DNA of 64,000 nt. It comes from Stappia taiwanensis (GTDB lineage: Bacteria > Pseudomonadota > Alphaproteobacteria > Rhizobiales > Stappiaceae). The translations under genes and the position numbers were made by a program. Below, in pieces: positions 35,317 through 43,858 of the stretch (positions are counted from its first letter, which is position 1; each line of letters opens with the position of its first letter). The notes beneath the pieces are model-generated. The model saw nothing but the letters and a program-made list of their open reading frames with translations. It did no database searches and had not been told where the DNA came from. The stretch spans positions 124,001 to 188,000 of the forward strand of contig NZ_BMCR01000008.1 in assembly GCF_014635285.1 (NCBI RefSeq). Reading direction: 5' to 3'.

Positions 35317-36366
35317 ATGCGCCCTTCGATTGCCGGACTTCTGTCAGCGGCCCTCACTGCCGGTCTCCTGTTCGGCGCCCTGCCGGCGGCCGCCGCCGAG
35401 GTGACCGTGACCGGTGCCCTCACCTATCCCCAGCGGGTGGCGCTGCCGCCTGACAGCATGGTCAAGGTAGAGCTGCGCGAGATTTCCATCGCCGATCAGG
35501 CGGCACCTGTGCTGGCCGAATACCAGTACCAGGCGGACGGGCGCCAGGTGCCGCTGCCGTTCGAGTTCATTGTCGACGACAGCGCTTTTCAGCCCGGACA
35601 GCGCTACGCGGTGCGTGGCCACATCACCCAACCGGATGGCCGGTTGCTCTGGACCACGGACGAGGTCCATTCGATCGATCCGGGCAAAAGCAAAAACGAC
35701 CTGGGCATGTTGATGCTGGTACGGGTGGAAGATGAGGCCGCCTTGCCGGCCTTCACCGCGGCCGGCAACGAGCCGGGGTGGTCTCTGAAGATGGCAGGAG
35801 ACCGATTCCTGCTGAGCCTCGACTATGGTTCCGACACCACATCCGCGCCGATCGGCGAACCTGAAACCCAAGACAAGACAAAGGCCTATCACACTAGAAC
35901 CGAAGATGGCCGCGACCTCGCCGTGACGATCACCGACGCGCTTTGCCATGACGACATGAGCGGCATGCCCTATCCGATGCGCGTGACCCTTGAGATCGGC
36001 GACCGGTCCCTGAACGGCTGCGGTGGTCGCCCGGCCGATCTCATCATCGGCGCGGCGTGGACGGTGGAAGATATCGGGTCCGCCGGGATCATAGACTTCT
36101 CTAACACCACCCTGGAGTTTACCGCCGACGGCCACCTCTACGGCCGGTCCGGCTGTAACCGCTACAACGCCGGCTACCAATTGACTGGCGAAAGTCTGAC
36201 CGTCGGCCCGGCGGGGGTCACCAACATGGCCTGTGCCCCCGCCCTGATGACCCAGGAGGCGGCCTTCCTGGAGATCCTGAGCGGAGTGCAGCGCTTCGAT
36301 ATCACCAAGGACGGCGCGCTTCGGCTGATCGCGGGCGATGGCCGGACCATCCTCGCCCGCCGCTAG
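35317..36366 (+). CDS. Secreted YbaY/META-domain protein
   Basis: A 349-residue exported protein with three parts. A signal peptide (hydrophobic core GLLSAALTAGLLFGALPAAAA) is cleaved near residue 27. Residues about 28-120 are a YbaY-type beta domain (VTGALTYPQRVALPPDSMVKVELREIS). Residues about 145-245 are a COG3650-like domain ending SLNGCGGRPADL. Residues 250-349 are a META/HslJ domain (LYGRSGCNRYNAGYQLTGESLTVGP with the family's GCNRY and a second Cys in NMACAP). HslJ is linked to envelope stress and novobiocin resistance in E. coli. The fusion suggests an outer-membrane or periplasmic stress protein. It converges with coxM, overlapping by four bases. Confidence 0.8.
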   Translation: MRPSIAGLLSAALTAGLLFGALPAAAAEVTVTGALTYPQRVALPPDSMVKVELREISIADQAAPVLAEYQYQADGRQVPLPFEFIVDDSAFQPGQRYAVRGHITQPDGRLLWTTDEVHSIDPGKSKNDLGMLMLVRVEDEAALPAFTAAGNEPGWSLKMAGDRFLLSLDYGSDTTSAPIGEPETQDKTKAYHTRTEDGRDLAVTITDALCHDDMSGMPYPMRVTLEIGDRSLNGCGGRPADLIIGAAWTVEDIGSAGIIDFSNTTLEFTADGHLYGRSGCNRYNAGYQLTGESLTVGPAGVTNMACAPALMTQEAAFLEILSGVQRFDITKDGALRLIAGDGRTILARR

Positions 36367-37169
36367 GCTCTTTGGCTGATGGCCGCCAGTGCGCGCGCTG
36401 TCAGCACCTTGACGAGATGAGCCCGATAATCGGCCGCCGCGTGGAGGTCTCCCAGCATGTCCTCCACCGGCACCGCCAGCCCGGCCAGCGCCGTTGCGGT
36501 GAACTCGCGGCCGAGCGCCGCTTCCGCCTCGCTCCAGCGAAACACCCCATCCGTTCCGGCGCCGGTCACGGCGATGCGCACGCCATCTTCATGGCGGGCG
36601 AGGAAAACCCCGGCCAGGGCGAAACGTGATGCCGGATTGCGGAACTTCAGATAGGCAGCCTCGCGGCAGCGCGGAAAGGCAACGCTGACGATCAGCTCCC
36701 CCGGTTCCAGCGCGGTATCGAACATGCTGAGGAAGAAGTCATCGGCGTCAATGTCCCGGCGGTCGGTGCGGATCACCGCATTCAGCCCCAGACAGGCCGC
36801 CGGATAATCCGCCGCCGGATCGTTGTTGGCAATCGAACCGCCGATGGTGCCGCGATTGCGCACCTGCGCATCGCCAATCATGCCGGCGAGATCGGCGAGC
36901 GCCGGGCAGGCCGCCCGAACCTCCGGATCGGCGGCAACCACCGCATGGGGGCACATGGCGCCAACCTCCACATGGGTCGGCGTCACCCTCAGGCCCGCCA
37001 GTTCGGCAAGACCGCCCAGATCGATCAGGGTCTCCGGGGCGGCCAGCCCCTGTTTCATGGTCGGCACCAGGGTCTGCCCGCCGGCCAGCGGGCTGGCCTC
37101 GTCCCCCTGACGCAGAAGCGCCAGCGCCTCGGCCAGATCACCCGGTGTCAGATACGCAAAGCCGTTCAT
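36363..37169 (-). CDS. Molybdenum hydroxylase FAD subunit (CoxM-type)
   Basis: A 268-residue medium subunit of a xanthine-dehydrogenase-family hydroxylase. It carries the FAD-binding PCMH fold with [13 protein letters not shown] near residue 29 and the second signature [18 protein letters not shown] near residue 112, typical of CoxM/NdhF-type subunits. It passes electrons from the FeS subunit to the acceptor. It is the last gene of the long minus-strand unit and overlaps coxS-like by four bases, while the matching large subunit lies about 10 kb away at the promoter end. Confidence 0.9.
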   Translation of the reverse strand: MNGFAYLTPGDLAEALALLRQGDEASPLAGGQTLVPTMKQGLAAPETLIDLGGLAELAGLRVTPTHVEVGAMCPHAVVAADPEVRAACPALADLAGMIGDAQVRNRGTIGGSIANNDPAADYPAACLGLNAVIRTDRRDIDADDFFLSMFDTALEPGELIVSVAFPRCREAAYLKFRNPASRFALAGVFLARHEDGVRIAVTGAGTDGVFRWSEAEAALGREFTATALAGLAVPVEDMLGDLHAAADYRAHLVKVLTARALAAISQRA

Positions 37170-37636
37170 GCGGTCATCACCTTCGCGCCGACAAGGATCG
37201 CCTTGACGATGTTCTCATAGCCCGTGCAGCGGCAGATGTTTCCCTCCAGCTCATGACGCACGGTCGCCTCATCGAGCGCGGCGCCATGACGCTCGACCAT
37301 GTCGATGGCCGACATGATCATGCCGGGGGTGCAAAAGCCGCATTGCAGGCCGTGGTTCTCGTGAAAGGCCTGTTGCATGGGATGCAAGGCCCCGTCCTGG
37401 GCCAGCCCCTCCACGGTGGTCACCTTGCGGCCGGCGCATTGCAGCGCCAGCATGTTGCAGGATTTGACCGAGATGCCATCCACATGCACGACGCAGGCGC
37501 CACACTGGCTGGTGTCGCAGCCCACATGGGTTCCGGTCTGCCCTTGCCGGGCGCGCAGGAAATCGACGAGCAGGGTCCGATCCTCGACATCGTCAGAGAC
37601 CGTCCGGCCATTGAGTTCTAGGGTCAGTCGGGTCAT
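37166..37636 (-). CDS. Molybdenum hydroxylase 2Fe-2S subunit (CoxS-type)
   Basis: A 156-residue small subunit with two [2Fe-2S] clusters. The plant-ferredoxin-type cluster uses [15 protein letters not shown] near residue 42 plus a downstream Cys (SCNML). The second cluster uses QCGFCTPGM near residue 99 and [12 protein letters not shown] near residue 133. It relays electrons from the molybdenum centre to FAD. It follows coxG by 21 bases and is coupled to coxM by overlapping ATGA. Stop and start positions show an intact gene. Confidence 0.93.
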   Translation of the reverse strand: MTRLTLELNGRTVSDDVEDRTLLVDFLRARQGQTGTHVGCDTSQCGACVVHVDGISVKSCNMLALQCAGRKVTTVEGLAQDGALHPMQQAFHENHGLQCGFCTPGMIMSAIDMVERHGAALDEATVRHELEGNICRCTGYENIVKAILVGAKVMTA

Positions 37637-37657
37637 CTGTCCTTCATCCCACCCGGG

Positions 37658-38146
37658 TCAGCCGGCCGCGCTCAGCGCCGGTTCCAGTGCCGTATCCGCG
37701 TCCCCACCCTCGGCGAATTCCGCCTCAAGCCGGTTGAAGAACTCGGCAGCGAGCTTCTGCGTGGTGGAATCGATCAGCCGCGCGCCAAGCTGGGCGATGC
37801 GGCCGCCGATCTGTGCCTTGATCCGGTAGCTCAGAACGGTTGCCCCGTCCTCTTCCGCAAGCTCCACATCGGCGGAACCCTTGGCATGGCCGGCGATGCC
37901 GCCGGTGCCTTCACCGACCAGGGTCAGGCTGGCCGGGGCGGCAACATTCTCGAACTGCACCTTGCCCTTGAAGGTCGCCTTCACCGGCCCGACCTTGAGC
38001 ACCACCACCGCCGTCATCTCCGTATCGGACAGCTTCTCGACCTCCTTGCATCCGGGGATGCATTTTTCCAGCATCGCCGGATCCTGGATCGCGGCCCAGA
38101 CCGTTTCACGTGAAGCATCGATGCGCCGGGTGTTCGCCATTTCCAT
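37658..38146 (-). CDS. CoxG-type SRPBCC protein
   Basis: A 162-residue START/SRPBCC-fold protein of the CoxG family ([35 protein letters not shown] at the start, a conserved [14 protein letters not shown] in the middle, and GDADTAL near the end). CoxG in Oligotropha is thought to anchor CO dehydrogenase to the membrane; homologues accompany many molybdenum hydroxylases. The C-terminal tail here is short. Two ATG codons (38146, 38140) are possible starts, with AAAGGATG just before the first. An unusual 17-base tandem repeat lies upstream. Confidence 0.88.
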   Translation of the reverse strand: MEMANTRRIDASRETVWAAIQDPAMLEKCIPGCKEVEKLSDTEMTAVVVLKVGPVKATFKGKVQFENVAAPASLTLVGEGTGGIAGHAKGSADVELAEEDGATVLSYRIKAQIGGRIAQLGARLIDSTTQKLAAEFFNRLEAEFAEGGDADTALEPALSAAG

Positions 38147-38166
38147 GGGGTCGGCATCCTTTCAGA

Positions 38167-38200
38167 CTTGGTTTGGGGGCAGGCTTGGTTCGGAGGCAGG
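38167..38200 (-). repeat. Imperfect 17-base tandem repeat upstream of coxG
   Basis: CTTGGTTTGGGGGCAGG (38167-38183) and CTTGGTTCGGAGGCAGG (38184-38200) are adjacent copies differing at two positions. A third, degenerate copy (CAGATTTGGGGAGG) follows from about 38202. The block fills the 79-base gap between the aspartate-dehydrogenase-like stop and coxG, so it lies in an untranslated spacer within the operon. Confidence 0.65.
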
Positions 38201-38225
38201 CCAGATTTGGGGAGGAGCAAACCGG

Positions 38226-39059
38226 TCAGAAGACCAGCGGCACGGTTCGGTTCTCGATCAGCCGCAGCAGGCTGAGCGCCGTCATCTGCGAGGATTTCGG
38301 GTTGTCCGGCAGCGGCTCATTTTCCAGCCGCACGTCGAGCCGCCCGAAGGCGCCATGAGCCGCGACCGCGTGGCTGTTCAGCGTCGCGGCGGGGTCGGCG
38401 ACCAACTCGATCCGGGTGCGTTCGAGGCCAAGGCCGGCCAGCGCCGAGATCACCGCCACATTGGCGTTTTGCGGAAAGCGGTCGGCCGCCTCGCGCGCGG
38501 TGCCGGAAAAGAAAACCAAGCGCTCGGCCAGGGTGTGCGGGTCGAAGCAGGCTTCCGCCGGCGTCCCGGCCCAGGCGCGCGGCGGTTTGGTGATGGTGTG
38601 GGTCACGGCCTCAAGCTCAAGAGCGGAGGCGGCGGCAAGCGCATCCATGCCGCCGAGCGCGCCGGGCGGCACGATCAGTTGCCCCCCGGTCTCGCGCGCC
38701 GTCGCCAAAAGCCGGGAAAACAGCGCATCGTCGCAAAAGGCGCTGGTGGAGGAGACCGCGAAGGCGCCCGCGTGCCAGAGCGCCGCCTCACCCCAGATCG
38801 CCACCGCCGGCCGGCCCGCCGCCTCGATCACCAGATCGAGGTCGAGCCCGGCCAGATCCTCCGGCCCGTGCAGCAGCCGGGCGCCCGCCGGAAGTCCGGC
38901 GCGAGCGGCATCGGGATCGCGCACCGCCACGGCGACAATCTCGACACCGGGAAGGTCTCTCGCGGCGAGCAACTCACCGACCCGGGCGGCAATCGCCCCC
39001 CAGCCAATGAAGCCGAGCCGCAAACGACGCACAGGGAGCACCGCACTAGAGACCGACAT
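38226..39059 (-). CDS. L-aspartate dehydrogenase-like protein (NadX family)
   Basis: A 277-residue NAD(P)-dependent oxidoreductase of the aspartate dehydrogenase family. The Rossmann motif LGFIGWGAIAARVGELLA is at residues 14-31; the middle has VIEAAGRPAV, STSAFCDDALF and IVPPGALGGMDALAAA, and the catalytic region includes NANVAVISALAGLGLERTRIELVADP. NadX oxidises aspartate to iminoaspartate, the quinolinate precursor; homologues in catabolic clusters may act on other amino acids. The gene overlaps livF by 14 bases. It has no nadA or nadC beside it, so a catabolic role is more likely than NAD synthesis. Confidence 0.8.
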   Translation of the reverse strand: MSVSSAVLPVRRLRLGFIGWGAIAARVGELLAARDLPGVEIVAVAVRDPDAARAGLPAGARLLHGPEDLAGLDLDLVIEAAGRPAVAIWGEAALWHAGAFAVSSTSAFCDDALFSRLLATARETGGQLIVPPGALGGMDALAAASALELEAVTHTITKPPRAWAGTPAEACFDPHTLAERLVFFSGTAREAADRFPQNANVAVISALAGLGLERTRIELVADPAATLNSHAVAAHGAFGRLDVRLENEPLPDNPKSSQMTALSLLRLIENRTVPLVF

Positions 39060-39747
39060 AGCCCTGCACCAGTTCGGCGTTGCGGGTCAGGTCGTCGCTC
39101 GATCCGGACCAGACCGTCCGCCCTTTTTCCAGGATGTAGTGCCGGTCGGCGATGCGCTTCAGAACGCCGAGGTTCTTGTCGATCAGCAGGATCGACTGTC
39201 CCTCGGCCTTGAGCGCTTCGATGCAGGCCCAGATTTCCGCGCGGATCACCGGCGCCAGCCCCTCGGTCGCCTCATCGAGGATCAGGAGTTTCGGGTTGGT
39301 CATCAGCGCCCGGCCGACGACCAGCATCTGCTGCTCGCCGCCGGACAGGGTGCCGGCGGTCTGCCTGGCCCGCTCGCGCAAGCGGGGGAAGAGGTCATAG
39401 ACCCGGTCGAGCGTCCAGGGGCGCGGCCGGCCGAGCCGATTGGCCGCGGTGGCCACCAGGTTCTCGCGCACGGTCAAGGTGGCAAAGGTCTGCCGGCCCT
39501 CCGGCACCAGACCGACGCCAAGCCGGGCAATGGATTCCGGGGTGGCGCCCGCCACCTCGCGCCCGCCAAAGCGGATGTCACCGTCCATCGGCTTCAACAG
39601 GCCCATGATCGAGCGGACGGTCGTGGTCTTGCCCATGCCGTTGCGGCCGAGCAGGGTGACCACCTCGCCATCGCCGACCTCAAGCTCGACATCGAACAGG
39701 ACCTGGCTCCGGCCATAGGCGGATTGCAGACGGGAAACGCTCAGCAT
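39046..39747 (-). CDS. Branched-chain-type ABC transporter ATPase LivF
   Basis: A 233-residue ABC ATPase of the LivF type. It has Walker A GRNGMGKTTT near residue 34, the Q-loop around IARLGVGLVPEGRQTFATLTV, signature LSGGEQQML and Walker B LLILDEATEGLAP. The VPEGRQTF and EQQML segments are characteristic for LivF rather than LivG. It overlaps livG by seven bases and the NadX-like gene by fourteen. It forms the heterodimeric ATPase with LivG for uptake of branched-chain or, in catabolic operons, aromatic ligands. Confidence 0.92.
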   Translation of the reverse strand: MLSVSRLQSAYGRSQVLFDVELEVGDGEVVTLLGRNGMGKTTTVRSIMGLLKPMDGDIRFGGREVAGATPESIARLGVGLVPEGRQTFATLTVRENLVATAANRLGRPRPWTLDRVYDLFPRLRERARQTAGTLSGGEQQMLVVGRALMTNPKLLILDEATEGLAPVIRAEIWACIEALKAEGQSILLIDKNLGVLKRIADRHYILEKGRTVWSGSSDDLTRNAELVQGYVGL

Positions 39748-40499
39748 AGGTCCTCTCCCTCGCCCAGATAGGCCGTGCGCACCTCGGCGTTCTCGCGGAT
39801 TTCCTCCACGGTGCCGGTGGCGATGATCCGCCCGTAGACCAGCACCGACACCCGGTCGGCCAGCGCGAACACCGCGTCCATGTCATGCTCGACCAGGATC
39901 ATGCTGACGCGCTCCTTGCAGCCGCGCAGCATGGCGATCATCTGTTCGCTCTCCACATGGCCGAGCCCGGCCATCGGCTCATCCAGCAACAAGACCCGGG
40001 GCTCCGTCGCCAGCGCCACGGCCAACTCAAGCTGCTTCTGCTCGCCATGGGAGAGGTTGGCGGTGACCACCTCCGCCCGGTCGTCGAGCCCGGCATCGCG
40101 CAGGAAGCCGCGCGCCTTCTTCCGCAAGGCGTTGTCCTTGCGCACATTCCCCCAGAAGCGGAAGCTGTGGCCCTGACGCAGCTGGATGGCGATGGCCACG
40201 TTGTCGAGCACCGTGTAGTCCGGCAGCAGACAGGTCACCTGAAAGGTCCGGGCGAGGCCAAGATGCACCCGCCGGGCGGTCGACAGGTTGCCGATCTCGC
40301 GGCCCTCCAGTTCGATGCTGCCCGCATCATGGGGCAACTCGCCAAGCAACTGGCTGATCAAGGTGGTCTTGCCGGCGCCATTCGGCCCGATCAGGGCGTG
40401 AATTTCGCCCGGGCGGACGTCGATGCTGACATTGTCGGTGGCCACCAACCCGCCAAAGCGCTTGGCAAGGCCGGTGACATTGAGGATCGGCCGGGTCAT
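39741..40499 (-). CDS. Branched-chain-type ABC transporter ATPase LivG
   Basis: A 252-residue ABC ATPase. It has Walker A GPNGAGKTTL near residue 39, the LivG-specific LARTFQVTCLLPDYTVLDNVAIA loop, signature NLSHGEQKQLELA (with SHGE rather than SGGE, common in LivG) and Walker B VLLLDEPMAGL. The ATG at 40499 is chosen over longer upstream frame because that extension lies within the livM gene. It overlaps livM by four bases and livF by seven. Confidence 0.92.
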   Translation of the reverse strand: MTRPILNVTGLAKRFGGLVATDNVSIDVRPGEIHALIGPNGAGKTTLISQLLGELPHDAGSIELEGREIGNLSTARRVHLGLARTFQVTCLLPDYTVLDNVAIAIQLRQGHSFRFWGNVRKDNALRKKARGFLRDAGLDDRAEVVTANLSHGEQKQLELAVALATEPRVLLLDEPMAGLGHVESEQMIAMLRGCKERVSMILVEHDMDAVFALADRVSVLVYGRIIATGTVEEIRENAEVRTAYLGEGEDLC

Positions 40500-41479
40500 G
40501 CGTCCCTCCGGAACAGGCGGGAGAACAGGGCCTGGAGCCCGCCATTGGTGTAAAGCACCAGCAGCAACAGGATGAAGCCGAGGCCGAGCTGCCAGTTTTC
40601 GGTCCAGGCGGCGAGCAGCGATTCCAGCATGATGAAGGCACCGGCGCCGATGAACGGCCCGAACAGGGTGCCGACACCGCCGAGGATCACCATCACCATC
40701 AGCTCGCCGGATTTGGTCCAGTGCATCATGTCCGGGCTGACATAGCGCATGAAATTGGCCATCAGCGCCCCGGCCAGACCGCAGCCCATGCCGGAGATGA
40801 CGAAGGCCGCCAGCTTGTAGCGATAGGCGGACAGGCCGAGCGCGGCCATGCGCCGTTCGCTCTGCCTGAGGCCGATCAGCACATTGCCGAAGCGGGAATT
40901 GACGATCCGCCACAGGAGGAAGAGGAACGAGACGGCAATCGTCAGGCAGAGGTAATACATGGTGGGGCGGTCGCGCAGGTTCAGCCCGCCAAGCTCATTC
41001 GCCCTGCGGATGATCAGACCATCGTCGCCGCCATAGGTCTTCAACGACACGAACAGGAAGAACAGCATCTGCGCGAAGGCCAGGGTGATCATGATGAACT
41101 GCACACCGCCGGTGCGCAGGGACAAGGCGCCGATCAGAGCTGCCATCGCGCCGCTCACCAGCACCGCCAGCGGCACGGTGACCAGCAACTGGTTGGAGCC
41201 GGGAAAGACCCCGAACAGCGGCTCGCCCAGCGAATAGTGCTGGTACAGAATGCCGACGACATAGCCGCCGATGCCGAAGAAGGCCGCGTGGCCGAAGCTG
41301 ACCATTCCGCCGAAGCCAAGCACGAAGTTGAGGCTGGCGGCGGCAATGCCATAGATCAGCACGCGCGTCGCCACCGAGGTGAAGGCCGGATAGTTCGCCA
41401 GATCCGCCAGCGTCGGCAGCGCGACGAGCAGGACCAGCAGCACCGCCAGCGAAAGATATGTGGTGATGGGGGTTCTCAT
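40496..41479 (-). CDS. Branched-chain-type ABC transporter permease LivM
   Basis: A 327-residue permease with about nine membrane segments. Hallmarks are the first helix at residues 6-28, LNFVLGFGGMVSFGHAAFFGIGGYVVGIL (the family FGHAAF motif), and the EAA-like loop GLRQSERRMAALGLSAYRYKL. The ATG at 41479 is preferred to an upstream TTG at 41548, which would overlap livH and add a polar extension not typical of the family. It lies 52 bases after livH and overlaps livG by four. Confidence 0.9.
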   Translation of the reverse strand: MRTPITTYLSLAVLLVLLVALPTLADLANYPAFTSVATRVLIYGIAAASLNFVLGFGGMVSFGHAAFFGIGGYVVGILYQHYSLGEPLFGVFPGSNQLLVTVPLAVLVSGAMAALIGALSLRTGGVQFIMITLAFAQMLFFLFVSLKTYGGDDGLIIRRANELGGLNLRDRPTMYYLCLTIAVSFLFLLWRIVNSRFGNVLIGLRQSERRMAALGLSAYRYKLAAFVISGMGCGLAGALMANFMRYVSPDMMHWTKSGELMVMVILGGVGTLFGPFIGAGAFIMLESLLAAWTENWQLGLGFILLLLVLYTNGGLQALFSRLFRRDA

Positions 41480-41531
41480 GTTCTTGACCAGTGCCGCGAG
41501 TTGGAACGGTTCGCCGTTTCGAAGAGGCGCC

Positions 41532-42449
41532 TTAAGTGTTTCCCGCAAAGAGCCCCTTGGGCCGGATCAGCAGGACGATCGCCATCAGCAGGTAGATCCC
41601 CATGGAGGAGATGCCCGCGCCGAGCGCATCGGCTTCCGGGCCGACCATCACCTGGCGCAGAAGGCCGGGCAGATAGGCCCGCAAGGCGGTGTCGGTGACC
41701 CCGAGCAGGAGGCTGGCGTAGAAGGCGCCCTTGACCGAGCCGACGCCGCCGATGACGACCACCACGAAGGTAGTGATCAGGATCTGCTCGCCCATGCCCA
41801 CCTGCACCGCGAGGATCGGGCCGGCCATGTAGCCGGCAAGCCCGGCGAGCAGGGCGCCAAGGGCGAAGACGGCGGTGTAGAGCAGGCGGATGTCGACACC
41901 GAGCGCCCGCACCATCTCTCGGTTGGTGGAGCCGGCCCTGACCAGCATGCCCACCCGTGTGCGGTTGATTAGCAGGTAGAGGCCGGCGGCCACCAGCAGC
42001 CCGACGGCGATGATCGCCAACCGGTAGAGCGGGTAGAACAGGCCCGGCAACAGCTCGACCGAGCCGCTGAGCGCGTCCGGCAGGCCCACGAACAGGGGCT
42101 GGCGGCCAAAGATCATGGTGATCGCCTGATTGAAGATCAGGATCAGGCCGAAGGTCGCCAGCACCTGATCGAGGTGATCGCGGTCATAGAGTTGGCGCAC
42201 CACCAGAAACTCCACCGCAATACCGGTAAGGGCGGCGGCGGCAAGGCCTGCGGGAATGCCGAGCAGGAACGAGCCGGTGGTCGCCGCAACATAGGTGCCG
42301 GCATAGGCGCCGATCATGTAGATCGACCCATGGGCGAGGTTGATGACGCCCATGATGCCAAAGATCAGCGTCAGCCCGGCGGCGAGCAGGAACAAGGTCA
42401 CGCCAAGCTGCATTCCATTCAGCAGTTGTTCGAGAAAAAGCGTCATCAC
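41532..42449 (-). CDS. Branched-chain-type ABC transporter permease LivH
   Basis: A 305-residue permease with eight to nine helices. The N-terminus EQLLNGMQLGVTLFLLAAGLTLIFGIMGVINLAHGSIYMIGAYAG contains the LivH family NLAHGSIYM motif, and GVDIRLLYTAVFALGALLAGLAGYM is the coupling-loop region. It pairs with LivM to form the membrane channel. It lies 81 bases after the first binding-protein gene. The substrate is set by the binding proteins, which here are two. Confidence 0.9.
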   Translation of the reverse strand: MMTLFLEQLLNGMQLGVTLFLLAAGLTLIFGIMGVINLAHGSIYMIGAYAGTYVAATTGSFLLGIPAGLAAAALTGIAVEFLVVRQLYDRDHLDQVLATFGLILIFNQAITMIFGRQPLFVGLPDALSGSVELLPGLFYPLYRLAIIAVGLLVAAGLYLLINRTRVGMLVRAGSTNREMVRALGVDIRLLYTAVFALGALLAGLAGYMAGPILAVQVGMGEQILITTFVVVVIGGVGSVKGAFYASLLLGVTDTALRAYLPGLLRQVMVGPEADALGAGISSMGIYLLMAIVLLIRPKGLFAGNT

Positions 42450-42530
42450 CGATGGGTCCCGAAAGCGGTGTCAGAAAGGGAGACGGCGCTTGCGCCGCCC
42501 CCTGCATGTCGGATGGGGCCTTTTGCCGGC

Positions 42531-43697
42531 TTACATCTTGCACTCGGCGGCGTAGGTGTCGCCGCGATCCTCGAACACCTGGCCGACGGTCTTGAGCTCC
42601 GGTTTGCCATCCGCGCCCTTTTCGACCTTGAGCGCGTACCAGTTCTGCACCGGATGCTGGTTCGGGCCGAAGGCGAACTTGCCGCGCACGGACGCGAAAT
42701 CGGCCTTGCGCAGCGCCTCGCGGAACGCCGCCGGATCATCGAGGCTGCCACCGGTCGCCTTCAGCGCCGAGGCCATCGCCAGCGCGGTGTCGTAGCCCTG
42801 GCTGGCATAGTAGGTCGCCGGGCGGTCATAGGCGGCGGTCCAGGCTTTCATGAATGCCGCATTGGCCGGATTGTCGAAATCCGAGTTCCAGTGGCTGGAA
42901 ACATTCAGCCCGAGCGCCGCATCGCCGACGGCGGCCAGCGTCACCCCATCCATCGACGGCGCGGCCACCACCATCGGCACCGTCTCAGAGAGGCCGGCCT
43001 GCTGATACTGGCGCAGGAAGGCGATGCCGAGCCCGCCGGGGTGGAACTGGAACACCGCCTCCGGCTTGGCGGCGCGGATCTGCGCCATTTCGGCGGCAAA
43101 GTCGGTCTGGTCGAGGCTGGTGTAGATCTCGCCGACGATATCGCCCTTGAAATAGCGCTTGAAGCCGGCAATCGCGTCCTTGCCCGCCTGATAGTTCGGC
43201 GCCAGCACGAAGGCGGATTTGTAGCCAAGGTTGGTGGCGTTCTGGCCCGCGCTCTCATGCAGGGAATCGTTCTGCCAGGAGACGACGAAATAGTTCTCGT
43301 GGCAGCCCTTGCCGGCCAGGTTCGAGGGGCCTGCGTTCGGGCTCAGATAAAACCCACCGGAATCGACGATGTCCGGCACGGTGGCGCCGGCCACATTGGA
43401 AAAGACGATGCCGGTGAACAGCTTGACGCCCTCGTTGGTAATCAGGCGTTCGGCGATCTGGCGGCCGTTGCCGGGCTTCAGCCCGTCATCCTCGACGATC
43501 AGTTCGGCCGGCACCCCACCAAGGGTGCCCCCTTCCATCTCCATCGCCAGCTTGAAGCCATCGCGAATGTCCTGGCCGAGATAGCCGGCGGGACCGGACA
43601 AGGTGGTGATCATGCCGATCTTCACAGGTTCGGCGGAAGCCGGCAGCGCCACCAGCGCGGTGGCCGCGAGTGCCAGCACAGACCCTTTGAAACTCAT
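42531..43697 (-). CDS. LivK-type ABC substrate-binding protein, copy 1
   Basis: A 388-residue periplasmic type I binding protein. The signal peptide MSFKGSVLALAATALVALPASA is cleaved before EPVKIGMITTLSGPAGYLGQD, which opens the mature fold. GIVFSNVAGATVPDIVDSG and LGYKSAFVLAPNYQAGKDAI are ligand-domain landmarks. It is clearly paralogous to the product at 44811-45977 (same length, same motifs throughout), consistent with duplication. Such proteins in aromatic operons bind aromatic acids as well as amino acids. The ATG follows GGAGAGG. Two Cys near the middle and one at the C-terminus are shared with the paralogue. Confidence 0.9.
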   Translation of the reverse strand: MSFKGSVLALAATALVALPASAEPVKIGMITTLSGPAGYLGQDIRDGFKLAMEMEGGTLGGVPAELIVEDDGLKPGNGRQIAERLITNEGVKLFTGIVFSNVAGATVPDIVDSGGFYLSPNAGPSNLAGKGCHENYFVVSWQNDSLHESAGQNATNLGYKSAFVLAPNYQAGKDAIAGFKRYFKGDIVGEIYTSLDQTDFAAEMAQIRAAKPEAVFQFHPGGLGIAFLRQYQQAGLSETVPMVVAAPSMDGVTLAAVGDAALGLNVSSHWNSDFDNPANAAFMKAWTAAYDRPATYYASQGYDTALAMASALKATGGSLDDPAAFREALRKADFASVRGKFAFGPNQHPVQNWYALKVEKGADGKPELKTVGQVFEDRGDTYAAECKM

Positions 43698-43858
43698 GTG
43701 TCCTCTCCTCCAATGCAATGCAGCGGCTTGCCACCGGGTGTGGGTCGGTCGCCGCAGGCTCATCCCTTCTGAAAGACCGGTCCGCCGGAAGCTCCCGATG
43801 GGGAAGCCGGACGGAGGATCCGGTTGGCGCCGTTTCGCGGCGTCTTTTGCTGTGCCGG
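43698..43858 (-). other. 161-base spacer in the long operon with stem-loop
   Basis: This gap between the MBL-fold stop and the next binding-protein start has a GC hairpin, CGCCG (43828-43832), loop TTTCG, CGGCG (43838-43842), just after the MBL-fold stop codon. A less perfect hairpin around 43780-43815 may follow. No gene or promoter is recognised. The hairpin could slow decay or mark processing between enzyme and transporter genes. Confidence 0.35.
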
